Positions 1 to 6,884 are shown, counted from the stretch's first letter. The stretch is DNA of 7,701 nucleotides from Burkholderiales bacterium (GCA_947458895.1 CANHBY010000051.1:1-7701), one strand, 5' to 3'. Made by a program: numbers and translations. The notes: a model not told the origin generated them from the letters alone.

Positions 1-2
1 GG

Positions 3-1199
3 TTTGGCTTTTATGGGCCCGGCCCTGAGGCCCATGGCCGCCTTTGGGTGCACGCTGTGTCGCTGGGTGAAGCCCGAGCGGCTGCTGTCTTGGTCCATTC
101 TTTGCGTGAACTTCACCCCGAGCTGTCACTGTTGTTGACCCATGGCACGGCCACAGGTTGGCAAGCTGGCTCAGGCCTCTTGCGCCCCGGCGATATTCAG
201 GCATGGCTACCCATTGACACGCCTGGTGCGACAAGTCGGTTCCTGGCGCGGTTTTCTCCATTGGGGGGGGTGCTGATCGAGACCGAGATCTGGCCGAACC
301 TGCTGCACCAAGCTCGCGAGCGGGGCATTCCCATGGTGTTGGCCAATGCCCGGTTGAGTGAGCGCAGTTTGCGCAAAGGACAGCGGCTGTCAGCCTTGAT
401 ACAGCCCGCGTTGCGCTGCTTGAACTTCGTGCTGGCTCAGTCAGAGGATGATGCCAAGCGTTTGGGATCAGCCGGTGTCTGCCCTGAAGATATAGAGCCT
501 TGCGGCAACCTGAAATTTGACATGATCCCCAACCTTGCCCAGTTGGCGCAGGGCCGTCAGATCCGAGCGCAGCTGGGTCGGCCCGTGGTGCTTGCGGCCA
601 GCACGCGTGAGGGCGAGGAAGAGCCTTTGCTTGAGGCATGGCAACAACAGCGGCGTAGCTTGCCCGTTAGCCAGCGGGTACCTCTGCTGCTCTTGGTGCC
701 ACGCCACCCACAGCGCTTTGATGAAGTCGCCCGCTGCATCCAGGCGCAAGGGCTGAACATGGTGCGCAAGACTTTGCTGGCTACTGAGGGCCTCAGCGCA
801 ATTCCCGCTGATGTGGATGTTTGTCTTGGCGACTCGATGGGTGAAATGACGCTTTACTATGCGATGTCAGACATTGCATTGCTTGGTGGGAGCTTTGCGC
901 CGCTGGGCGGCCAAAATTTGATTGAGGCTGCGGCATGTGGCTGCCCCATCATCATGGGCCCCCACACCTTTAATTTCGAACAAGCAGCTGAGTGGGCTCT
1001 GGCCGCTGGGGCTGCCCAGCGCGTGGCCGATATGGGTTGTGCCGTGAGCGTGGCGATGGGGGTTTGTGAGTCGGCAACTGCGGGGTTGCTGTCGCAGCGG
1101 GCTCTTGAATTCGCGCAAAGGCATCGCGGTGCCTCCCATCGAATGGCTGGTCAAATTTCAGCCAGGGTGATACAGCCAGTGCTTGCCCGAAAAAGGTAA
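3..1199 (+). CDS. waaA: 3-deoxy-D-manno-octulosonic acid (Kdo) transferase, 5'-truncated by the window edge
   Basis: WaaA (KdtA, family GT30) transfers Kdo from CMP-Kdo to the lipid A precursor at the cytoplasmic face of the inner membrane, an essential step in lipopolysaccharide synthesis. The frame is open from the window edge. The codons before the GTG at 48 read FGFYGPGPEAHGRLWV, the usual run-in to this family's first motif, so 48 is not the true start. Visible motifs are HAVSLGEA, whose Glu (bases 69-71) matches the catalytic Glu known in the family, IETEIWPN, LGDSMGEM, LGGSFAPLGGQNLIEAAACG and GPHTFNFEQ, which together cover the N-terminal and C-terminal halves of the GT-B fold. About 398 residues are visible against a usual length of roughly 420-430, so about 25-30 residues, including the N-terminal membrane anchor, lie outside the window. 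It ends in TAA with no T-run hairpin after it. Identification is secure; the number of Kdo residues added cannot be read from sequence. Confidence 0.95.
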   Translation, partial: FGFYGPGPEAHGRLWVHAVSLGEARAAAVLVHSLRELHPELSLLLTHGTATGWQAGSGLLRPGDIQAWLPIDTPGATSRFLARFSPLGGVLIETEIWPNLLHQARERGIPMVLANARLSERSLRKGQRLSALIQPALRCLNFVLAQSEDDAKRLGSAGVCPEDIEPCGNLKFDMIPNLAQLAQGRQIRAQLGRPVVLAASTREGEEEPLLEAWQQQRRSLPVSQRVPLLLLVPRHPQRFDEVARCIQAQGLNMVRKTLLATEGLSAIPADVDVCLGDSMGEMTLYYAMSDIALLGGSFAPLGGQNLIEAAACGCPIIMGPHTFNFEQAAEWALAAGAAQRVADMGCAVSVAMGVCESATAGLLSQRALEFAQRHRGASHRMAGQISARVIQPVLARKR

Positions 1200-1304
1200 C
1201 CTAAAATTGCCAAAGTAGTTGAAACTTCACGATCACCCTCTGCCTAAAGATGGTTCAATCAAGCTTCTCTAGGTAGTGGATTGGTCTTAATTGGGTTCAT
1301 ATTC

Positions 1305-1667
1305 ATGGCAAGACCATCAGATCATCGCGCGAATGAACGGAAAACCGTGTCATTGCGAGCTCGAATTCTGTTGCCACAAGGTGGTCAGATGATCGAAGGT
1401 AGGGTCGTCGACGTCGGAAGTAACGGTTTGGGTTTGCTCTCGCCCCTTTCAGTCGGCGACAATACAGCCATTCAAATTGCGGTTCAGGTTCCCATGCCGT
1501 CTGCGGCAGGGAAATTCCAGGTGGTGACCGGCACCGCACGTGTGGCGTTTGCGGTCCTGCGAGGTGGCGGGTACCAACTGGGCGTCGAGTGGGTTCAGTT
1601 GGATGACGCTCAGCGGCGGATCATTTCGGATTACCTGGAAAAAATCTCCCAACCCCAGCGCAGATGA
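1305..1667 (+). CDS. Single-domain PilZ protein (probable cyclic-di-GMP receptor)
   Basis: A 120-residue protein that is essentially one PilZ domain, the family that binds cyclic-di-GMP and controls motility, exopolysaccharide or other envelope functions. The N-terminal binding motif RxxxR is present as R8-ANE-R12. The second motif, usually (D/N)xSxxG, reads DVGSNG at residues 36-41, so Gly occupies the usual Ser position and a Ser follows it. A beta-rich stretch and a closing helix (DDAQRRIISDYLEKI) fit the domain's C-terminal end. The ATG at 1305 is chosen because it places the RxxxR motif close to the N-terminus, as is usual. A TTG at 1281, preceded by AGGTAGTGGA, would add eight hydrophobic residues and cannot be excluded. 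It lies 105 bases after waaA on the same strand and converges with argS. There is no effector domain, so its target is unknown. Ligand binding is inferred and is weakened by the altered motif. Confidence 0.85.
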   Translation: MARPSDHRANERKTVSLRARILLPQGGQMIEGRVVDVGSNGLGLLSPLSVGDNTAIQIAVQVPMPSAAGKFQVVTGTARVAFAVLRGGGYQLGVEWVQLDDAQRRIISDYLEKISQPQRR

Positions 1668-1676
1668 TCCGCTGCG

Positions 1677-1736
1677 CCGACTACCGACTACCGACTACCG
1701 ACTACCGACTACCGACTACCGACTACCGACTACCGA
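1677..1736. repeat. Perfect heptanucleotide tandem repeat, (CCGACTA)8 plus CCGA
   Basis: Sixty consecutive bases consist of eight identical copies of CCGACTA followed by the partial copy CCGA, with no substitution. The array starts 10 bases after the PilZ stop and ends 16 bases before the stop of argS on the other strand, so it fills most of the gap between two converging genes. The unit is not self-complementary, so the array cannot form an ordinary hairpin terminator. Because 7 is not a multiple of 3, every reading frame passes through all phases of the unit. Perfect identity between copies suggests recent expansion by slippage or active homogenisation. Its function is unknown. Confidence 0.98.
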
Positions 1737-1751
1737 TTGGATCTGCAGGCC

Positions 1752-3467
1752 TCACATCTCTTTCAGGGCGGCAATTCCCAGCAGTTCCAGGCCTGCTGCC
1801 AGCGTGCGGCCTGCCAGGTTGGAAAGCTTGAGCCTGCTCGTGTTCACAGCCTCTCCTTCGATCACCGGGCAGTGCTCGTAGAACCTTGAGTAGGCCGAGG
1901 CCAGATCATAGAGATAGGCGCAAAGCACGTGGGGCATGCTGTCTCGGGCCATCGTGCGAAGGGCATCTTCAAAGCGCATCAGGTGTACGCCCAGCGCTCT
2001 TTCCATGGGGGCATCAAGACTGAAGGGGATGCTGTCCTTCCAGGCGCCCACACGCAGCGCAATTCTTGCCGGGCGCACACAAGCGTATTGAAGATAGGGG
2101 GCGGTGTTGCCCTCAAAACTGAGCATGCTGTCCCAGTCAAAGACATAGTCGCTCGTGCGGTTCTTTGACAGGTCAGCATATTTGACCGCACCGATACCTA
2201 CGGCTTTGGCGATCTCGAATTGCTGATGCTCAGGCATGTCAGGATTTTTGGCGGCCACCAATTGCTGCGCTCTTTGGACGGCTTCATTGAGCAGGTCATT
2301 GAGTTTGACCGATTCACCCGCCCTGGTTTTGAAAGGCTTGCCGTCTTTGCCCAGCACCATGCCAAAGGCAATGTGCTGGAGATCAACCTCGGGCGGCACG
2401 AAGCCTGCTCGTCTGGCGACCACGAAAAGTTGCTGGAAGTGCAATGACTGGCGGGAGTCGACCACATAAAGAGACCGGTCAGCCTTCAGCACCTGTGCAC
2501 GATATCGAACTGCTGCCAGATCAGTGGTGCCATACATGAAGCCGCCATCTTTCTTGCGCACCATGAAGGTCGAGGCTTCGCCATCGCGGCCTTTGAATTC
2601 ATCGACCAGCACCACATCAGCCCCCTCGCTCAATTGCGACAGGCCTCGTTCGCGCAGATCGTTGACCAGGCCAGGCAGGGCGTCGTTGTAGGCGCTTTCA
2701 CCCCGAACATCGTCTCGGGTGAGCTGCACGCCGAGCTTTTCATAGACCTTGTCACAGTGGGACATGGACACATCCACGAAGTGGCGCCACAGCGCCAGCA
2801 CCTCGGGGTCACCAGCTTGCAGCCGCACCACGTACTGCCGGGCCATGTCGGCGAAGGCTGGATCATCGAAGCGAGCCTTGGCTTGTCGGTAGAAAGACTC
2901 GAGATCGGAGAGGTCCACATTGGCCATCGGGTCTTGACGGCTCTCTACCAAAAACGCCACCAGCATGCCGAATTGCGTACCCCAATCGCCCACATGATTT
3001 TGGCGAATCACGGTGTGGCCTAAAAACTCATTCACGCGCGCAACCGCGTCGCCGATGATGGTGGAGCGCAGATGCCCCACATGCATCTCCTTGGCCAGAT
3101 TGACCGAGGAGTAGTCCACCACCACACGCTGGGGTGTGAGCTGGCTGACCCCCAGGCGCTTGCAGTCGCTGGCGCGCTGGAGTTCCGAGATGATGAAGTG
3201 GGCATCCAGCGTGACATTGATGAAGCCTGGGCCGGCCACTTCCATCTTCGCAATGAGACCTTGCGCATCGATTTTTTGAATCACCTGCTCTGCCAGTTCG
3301 CGTGGCTTGCAGCCCATCGATTTGGCCAATCCCATGACGCCATTGACTTGGTAATCGCCAAACTCCGGCCGCCCTGCCACTTGAACGACAGGGTCTACCG
3401 ATTCGCGGCCACTGACGGTAATGAGGGCGGCTTTGAAACGTTCGGTGATGAGTTGATGAATCGACAT
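1752..3467 (-). CDS. argS: Arginyl-tRNA synthetase
   Basis: ArgRS charges tRNA-Arg with arginine using ATP and is a cytoplasmic class I synthetase. The 571 residues compare with 577 in Escherichia coli. Domain order is normal. The N-terminal additional domain includes FGDYQVNG (near 36-43). The catalytic domain carries the HIGH-type motif HVGHL at 129-133 and the following HVGDWGTQFGML. The KMSKS-equivalent loop appears as GKPFKTR (376-382), the usual replacement in ArgRS enzymes. YVFDWDSMLSFEGNTAPYLQ (441-460) leads into the DALR-type anticodon-binding domain, which ends at the C-terminus LLGIAALKEM. The ATG at 3467 is chosen because MSIHQLITERF matches the family N-terminus. The frame stays open upstream into opgD but the added residues do not look like ArgRS. 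No clear Shine-Dalgarno precedes the start. It is the last gene of a leftward block. Identification is secure. Confidence 0.97.
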   Translation of the reverse strand: MSIHQLITERFKAALITVSGRESVDPVVQVAGRPEFGDYQVNGVMGLAKSMGCKPRELAEQVIQKIDAQGLIAKMEVAGPGFINVTLDAHFIISELQRASDCKRLGVSQLTPQRVVVDYSSVNLAKEMHVGHLRSTIIGDAVARVNEFLGHTVIRQNHVGDWGTQFGMLVAFLVESRQDPMANVDLSDLESFYRQAKARFDDPAFADMARQYVVRLQAGDPEVLALWRHFVDVSMSHCDKVYEKLGVQLTRDDVRGESAYNDALPGLVNDLRERGLSQLSEGADVVLVDEFKGRDGEASTFMVRKKDGGFMYGTTDLAAVRYRAQVLKADRSLYVVDSRQSLHFQQLFVVARRAGFVPPEVDLQHIAFGMVLGKDGKPFKTRAGESVKLNDLLNEAVQRAQQLVAAKNPDMPEHQQFEIAKAVGIGAVKYADLSKNRTSDYVFDWDSMLSFEGNTAPYLQYACVRPARIALRVGAWKDSIPFSLDAPMERALGVHLMRFEDALRTMARDSMPHVLCAYLYDLASAYSRFYEHCPVIEGEAVNTSRLKLSNLAGRTLAAGLELLGIAALKEM

Positions 3468-3545
3468 GGCGTGTGGAATGGGTGAAATCAGATGACGAAG
3501 CGGCAGGGCGGGGGCGGCCTGGATGCTGAGCAGCGTGAAGGGTCT

Positions 3546-3568
3546 GCCGGTTTCAAGATCATACCGGC
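3546..3568. promoter_or_regulatory. Inverted repeat GCCGGT-N11-ACCGGC with a possible -10 box upstream of argS
   Basis: Perfect 6-base arms (3546-3551 and 3563-3568) flank 11 bases. On the minus strand the same stretch contains TATGAT (3558-3563), a good match to a sigma-70 -10 box. The sequence 17 bases before it, TCAACT, is a poor -35. If used, transcription would start about 85 bases before the argS ATG. The arms could be an operator or a small RNA stem. Only the inverted repeat is certain; the promoter reading is weak. Confidence 0.3.
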
Positions 3569-3602
3569 TGCCCCCACCTGAGTTGAGGAACCCAGCTGGC
3601 AA

Positions 3603-3619
3603 TGAGTCTTGAGGACTCA
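3603..3619 (-). other. Small stem-loop just after the opgD stop codon
   Basis: TGAGTC and GACTCA (6-base arms, 5-base loop) lie five bases past the opgD TAA on the minus strand. No run of T follows (the next bases are TTGCCAGCTGGG), so it is not a standard intrinsic terminator. It could stabilise the 3' end or pause polymerase between opgD and argS. Confidence 0.35.
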
Positions 3620-3624
3620 CCGGC

Positions 3625-5232
3625 TTATTCGACCCAACTTCGTTGCTCCGAGAGCGAAGGCGGAACCCATTGGTAGATCCAGGTTTCACTTAATGGCTCG
3701 CCTTGGAGGCACAGAAATAAACGCAGGTCGATGGGCTCGGTGCTTGCATCGGTGGTTCGCAGGTCGAACGTGGCGCGGTAGCCATTGATCTCGAATTGGG
3801 GGCGTGCGGAAACGAGTTCAACCGACCCTCGTGATGCGCTGACCATCGCGTCCATTTTCAGGGTGCTATCGACCCGTGCACGTTGCAGGACCAAGGGCAG
3901 GGCACCCCCTTGGAAGTCAACCACGAAGCGCCATGAAAAATAGGTGCGTTTGTGTGCGACGACGCCACCGATGCCGGTGTGTGTGGCCACCACCTGCGCC
4001 AGGTGGGGTTCCATCGGGGGCCTGGCTCCCCAGGTGAGCCGGTAGCTGAACAACAGCTCTTGCCCTGGTTGTGGAGGGGTCTCGGGCACCCAAGCGGCCA
4101 CGATGTTGTCAAAGGTTTCGTCGGGGGCTGGCAACTCTAGCAATTGCACGCTACCGGGGCCCCACCCTGGGGCTGGCGCTCCCTTTGGCGTGACCCACAC
4201 GCTGGGCCGGCGTTCATAGAAGGCGCCATCGTCTTGGTAGTGAGCGAACTTCCGATCACGTTGGATCAGGCCGAAGCCTTGGGGCTTTGAATCAGCATAG
4301 CTGTAGAGCCTGACGCCGGCTGGGTTGCTCAGCGGTCGCCAGAGCCATTCGCCAGCGCCATTGAGCATCGACAGCCCATCTGAATCGTGAATCTCGGGCC
4401 GCCAATCGCCGGCCTTGCGGCGATCGTTTTCACCGTAAAAAAACATACTGGTGAGGGGCGCAATGCCCAGGCGATCAATGACCTTGCGCGGATACAGCGC
4501 GGCATCCACGTCCATGCTCACGGAGCCGCCGGGCTGAATATCGATCCGGTAGGCCCCCGTCACACTGGGTGAGTCCAGCAAAGCGTAGACCGTCATGACC
4601 GCGGCCTGGGGCGATGGGCGCTCGAGCCAGAAGGTGGTAAAGCGGGGAAATTCTTCGCCCTTGTCGGCTCCGAAGTCAATCGCCAAGCCGCGTGCGCTCA
4701 GACCATATTGCCGCTCGGCACCCACGGATCGGAAGTAGCTGGCGCCCAAGAAAGAGGCGATGTCGTGGCCCCAGTCGAGGTGATGTTGAATGCGCAGGCC
4801 GGCAAAGCCCAGGTCATTGGGCAAACTGCCTTGCTTGATGCCGGCCCTGCTTAAATCGAACATGTCAGGTTGGTAGGCCAACTCTTGTGCCTGGCCAGCG
4901 ATCACTTCAAAAACGCGCACCCGCTCTTTGAACAAAAAGCCAGGGTGGTGGAGCTGCACCCTGAAGCGCCGATCTTGATCAGCCCAGAGGCTTCGCTCGG
5001 GTTTGAAGCGAATGGACTGGTAGTGGTCGTAATCGAGATCAGCGATGGCCGCAGGCAGTGAGGTGCTCGGGGATTGATAGGGCGTTTGTGACAGATCACG
5101 TGCCTGGCCCTTGAGCCAGGCGTAGTCAAAGGCTTGGGGCTGGCCCAGCGTCAACAGGCCCTGGGCCAGGGCAGACAGGGGGCCGGCACTGGCAGCCAGC
5201 CCCATGTTCTGGATGAAACGGCGTCGTTGCAT
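3625..5232 (-). CDS. opgD: Tat-exported periplasmic glucan biosynthesis protein, OpgD type
   Basis: OpgG/OpgD proteins act in the periplasm on the linear beta-1,2-glucan made by OpgH, shaping osmoregulated periplasmic glucans; the family is now classed as a glycoside hydrolase (GH186). The 535 residues compare with about 550 in E. coli OpgD. The N-terminus MQRRRFIQNMGL has a twin-arginine motif (R3-R4-x-F6-I7), a short hydrophobic stretch and an ALA site (21-23) for signal cleavage. The twin-arginine signal favours OpgD over Sec-exported OpgG. Conserved blocks are FDLSRAGIKQGSLPNDLGFAGLRI, GASYFRSVGAERQYGLSARGLAID, EIHDSDGL (280-287), QGFGLIQRDRKF and PDETFDNIVAAWVP (370-383). D283 and D371 sit where I expect the family's catalytic acidic residues, but this comes from length offset, not an alignment. 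It starts 35 bases after dsbB with no clear Shine-Dalgarno. No opgH lies beside it in the window. Family secure; OpgD rather than OpgG likely. Confidence 0.9.
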   Translation of the reverse strand: MQRRRFIQNMGLAASAGPLSALAQGLLTLGQPQAFDYAWLKGQARDLSQTPYQSPSTSLPAAIADLDYDHYQSIRFKPERSLWADQDRRFRVQLHHPGFLFKERVRVFEVIAGQAQELAYQPDMFDLSRAGIKQGSLPNDLGFAGLRIQHHLDWGHDIASFLGASYFRSVGAERQYGLSARGLAIDFGADKGEEFPRFTTFWLERPSPQAAVMTVYALLDSPSVTGAYRIDIQPGGSVSMDVDAALYPRKVIDRLGIAPLTSMFFYGENDRRKAGDWRPEIHDSDGLSMLNGAGEWLWRPLSNPAGVRLYSYADSKPQGFGLIQRDRKFAHYQDDGAFYERRPSVWVTPKGAPAPGWGPGSVQLLELPAPDETFDNIVAAWVPETPPQPGQELLFSYRLTWGARPPMEPHLAQVVATHTGIGGVVAHKRTYFSWRFVVDFQGGALPLVLQRARVDSTLKMDAMVSASRGSVELVSARPQFEINGYRATFDLRTTDASTEPIDLRLFLCLQGEPLSETWIYQWVPPSLSEQRSWVE

Positions 5233-5267
5233 GGAGGAAATCCGTGGATCAGGGCTGTGGGGCAGAT

Positions 5268-5759
5268 TCAGCTAGCGCTTTGGGCTCGACGCATCCAGAT
5301 CAATCCAACCCAGGTGGCAGCCAACAGGGCGAACAAGGCCAGGCTCCAGTATTCATAAGGCAGCCCGAACAAATCAACGGCTGCATCAGCGCAGCTGGCG
5401 GTGGCTGAGAACATCGCTGGCCAAAGGGTTTCCAGCTGGAAGGCAGAGACGATTTTGTCAGCCAAGGTCAGGTTGCATGAAGCCTGAGCAGCAGCTTTGA
5501 AATGCTGCCAGCAGGCCGCGGCCACGCCAGACAGGGCCAGCGCCAAGCCCGAAAAATCCAGCGCCAACCTCACCCCTGGCCACTTGGCGAGCGGCAGTGA
5601 GAGCACAGCGACCAAGGCCAAGGCCCCGAAAATTGCGCGTTGCAAGACGCACCAGGGACAGGGCTGCATACCGTACATGTGTTGCGATACCCACGCCGCG
5701 GCCATCGCGCTCACACCGACCAGGGCGATCCCCAGCCTTAGCATCGTGGTGCGTTTCAT
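5268..5759 (-). CDS. dsbB: Disulfide bond formation protein B
   Basis: DsbB is an inner-membrane quinone reductase that reoxidises DsbA, so that DsbA can introduce disulfides into periplasmic proteins. The 163 residues have four hydrophobic spans (about 8-25, 42-58, 66-83, 137-156), as in the family. The first periplasmic loop carries the redox pair C34-P-W-C37 followed by VLQR, with R41 at the position of the quinone-interacting Arg. The second loop carries the other pair, C95 and C123. All four essential cysteines are therefore present; C83 is extra. The ATG overlaps the stop of the preceding RidA-family gene as ATGA, suggesting translational coupling, and no strong Shine-Dalgarno is seen. 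It is followed 35 bases later by opgD. No dsbA is present in the window. Identification is secure. Confidence 0.95.
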   Translation of the reverse strand: MKRTTMLRLGIALVGVSAMAAAWVSQHMYGMQPCPWCVLQRAIFGALALVAVLSLPLAKWPGVRLALDFSGLALALSGVAAACWQHFKAAAQASCNLTLADKIVSAFQLETLWPAMFSATASCADAAVDLFGLPYEYWSLALFALLAATWVGLIWMRRAQSAS

Positions 5760-6223
5760 GTGGGTGAAACTTCTGCGATCAGTTCGATTTCCACGCAGGC
5801 TCCCATCGGAATTTGGGCTACTCCGAATGCACTGCGAGCATGCGCGCCACGCTCGCCGAAGACCTCGCCCAGCAAGTTGGAGCAGCCATTGGTGACCAGA
5901 TGGTGCTCGGTGAAGTCTGCCGTGCTGTTGACCAGGCTCATGACCTTGACGATGCGCCTGACCCGGTTCAAATCACCGACGGCTGCATGCAGTGTGCCCA
6001 GCAGATCAATGGCCACTGACCGCGCCGCCTGCTGAGCCGTTACGGTGTCCATGTCACGGCCCAACTGGCCGACCCAGACCTTACCGTCGCGCTTGGCAAT
6101 GTGCCCTGAGAGAAACACTAAAGATCCCGTGCAAACAAAGGGCACATAAGCACCGGCGGGAATGGCCACGGGGGGAAGTTCAATGCCGAGCTGTTGAAGG
6201 CGGTTGTAAACGGAAGAGCTCAT
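5756..6223 (-). CDS. RidA (YjgF/YER057c/UK114) family protein
   Basis: RidA proteins are small trimeric enzymes; the archetype hydrolyses reactive enamine/imine intermediates released by PLP-dependent dehydratases. The 155 residues are longer than archetypal RidA (about 128) and resemble the longer RidA-like subgroup found in proteobacteria. The core is visible as LVFLSGHIAKRDGKVWVGQL (35-54), a central helix (AARSVAIDLLGTLHAAVGDL), RIVKVMSLVNS, and ARSAFGVAQIPMGACVEIE (129-147). R130 aligns with the Arg that binds the substrate carboxylate, and E145/E147 lie in the conserved EIE-type strand, so imine deaminase activity is possible. The longer subgroup is poorly characterised, so the substrate is uncertain and I give no gene symbol. 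It is the first gene of the leftward block and overlaps dsbB by four bases. The ATG at 6223 gives a family-like N-terminus. Confidence 0.88.
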   Translation of the reverse strand: MSSSVYNRLQQLGIELPPVAIPAGAYVPFVCTGSLVFLSGHIAKRDGKVWVGQLGRDMDTVTAQQAARSVAIDLLGTLHAAVGDLNRVRRIVKVMSLVNSTADFTEHHLVTNGCSNLLGEVFGERGAHARSAFGVAQIPMGACVEIELIAEVSPT

Positions 6224-6450
6224 CGAAATGTCCGCAAAGAAGATGTAAGCGCAGTTTAGAGCCGAAGTTGAGGTTCGAGGGGTTTAGGGCCCCCTGCAAA
6301 TCACCCACCGCGATGAGTTTTGCAGAGGTTCCCTAATGGTATTGCTGTGCTTTGAGCCTTGCAGCTCACTCCAATAGACCGTTTTCTGCCCGACAACGAC
6401 TTTCCGAGCGGGCCCCACCTCACTAGGTGGTGCTTCAGAATAATCTCGAG
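6224..6450. other. 227-base non-coding gap between hslR and the RidA-family gene
   Basis: No protein of known type fits this stretch in any frame, and I see no tRNA-like cloverleaf. On the minus strand, as a leader for the RidA-family gene, it holds two adjacent inverted repeats. These are CTGCAAA/TTTGCAG (6294-6300 with 6319-6325, 18-base loop) and next to it GGGG/CCCC (6279-6282 with 6290-6293) around TTTAGGG. A promoter for the RidA-dsbB-opgD block is expected here, but no hexamer pair is convincing. A third stem lies near the hslR end and is listed separately. Confidence 0.5.
6415..6430 (-). other. Stem-loop 20 bases after the hslR stop
   Basis: CCACCT and AGGTGG form perfect 6-base arms around a 4-base loop. 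It lies just downstream of hslR on the minus strand, where a terminator is expected, but GGCCCGCTCGG follows rather than a T-run. It may be a weak or factor-assisted terminator or only an mRNA end stem. Confidence 0.35.
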
Positions 6451-6870
6451 TCATGGTTCATGTGTCGCGCTCCAACGATTCCAGTCGGCCAGCTTACGGC
6501 GGTCTTTTTTCGTGGGGCGGCCACCCTCCAATGAATGGGAAGGGTCGGCGCTGAACTTTCGCTGTCGGGCAGTTTCTTCTCTTTGAGCGACGCTCTGGGC
6601 CGTTTCTTCGTAAAGTGTTTGGGCGGTGGGCGCCGAGCCTCGGATGTCGCTCAGGCCCCTGACGATCACGGTTCGGGTGCTTGACCCCTGGCGAAGCTCG
6701 ATGCGGTCGTTCAAGCGAACCTCGCGTGATGCTTTCGCAGGCTGGCCGTTCACGCTCACACGATTTTTGGTGATTTCGTCGTTGGCGAGGCTGCGCGTCT
6801 TGAAGAACCGGGCTGCCCAAAGCCACTTGTCGAGTCTGAATTTGGGATTTTCTGAGTGGCTCACTGACAT
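6451..6870 (-). CDS. hslR: Heat shock protein 15, S4-domain ribosome-recycling factor
   Basis: Hsp15 binds free 50S ribosomal subunits that still carry a nascent-chain peptidyl-tRNA after premature subunit dissociation, helping to rescue them after heat stress. The 139 residues compare with 133 in E. coli. The S4 RNA-binding domain is at about 11-60, with RLDKWLWAARFFKTRSLA (12-29) and VSVNGQPAKASREV, nearly identical in pattern to E. coli HslR. It is followed by LRQGSSTRTVIV, LYEETAQSVAQREE (87-100) and a basic tail with GGRPTKKDRRKL, all hallmarks of the family. The ATG at 6870 is used; a TTG directly before it would add one residue. No clear Shine-Dalgarno or heat-shock (sigma-32) promoter is visible. 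The upstream region is shared with a rightward nucleosidase remnant. Identification is secure. Confidence 0.94.
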   Translation of the reverse strand: MSVSHSENPKFRLDKWLWAARFFKTRSLANDEITKNRVSVNGQPAKASREVRLNDRIELRQGSSTRTVIVRGLSDIRGSAPTAQTLYEETAQSVAQREETARQRKFSADPSHSLEGGRPTKKDRRKLADWNRWSATHEP

Positions 6871-6884
6871 CAATGGCGTGTTGA

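Noticed and set aside
1200..1304. Promoter or terminator between waaA and the PilZ gene (TTGAAA at about 1220, TAAAGA downstream).
   Set aside because: The spacing of about 20 bases is too wide for a sigma-70 pair, no T-run hairpin follows waaA, and no sigma-E spacing fits.
1677..1736. CRISPR array.
   Set aside because: Seven-base units with no spacers; a simple tandem repeat.
1540..1881. Plus-strand ORF encoding a repeated LPTTDYR peptide across the heptamer array.
   Set aside because: It is a shadow of the PilZ and argS coding regions joined by the stop-free array, with no ribosome binding site or family resemblance.
2634..3023. Plus-strand ORF of 129 codons inside argS.
   Set aside because: It lies opposite a strongly conserved argS region and is a codon-bias shadow of GC-rich coding sequence.
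3468..3689. N-terminal extension of ArgS: the frame is open 74 codons upstream of the chosen ATG.
   Set aside because: The added residues overlap the 3' end of opgD and do not resemble any ArgRS N-terminus, while MSIHQL fits the family length.
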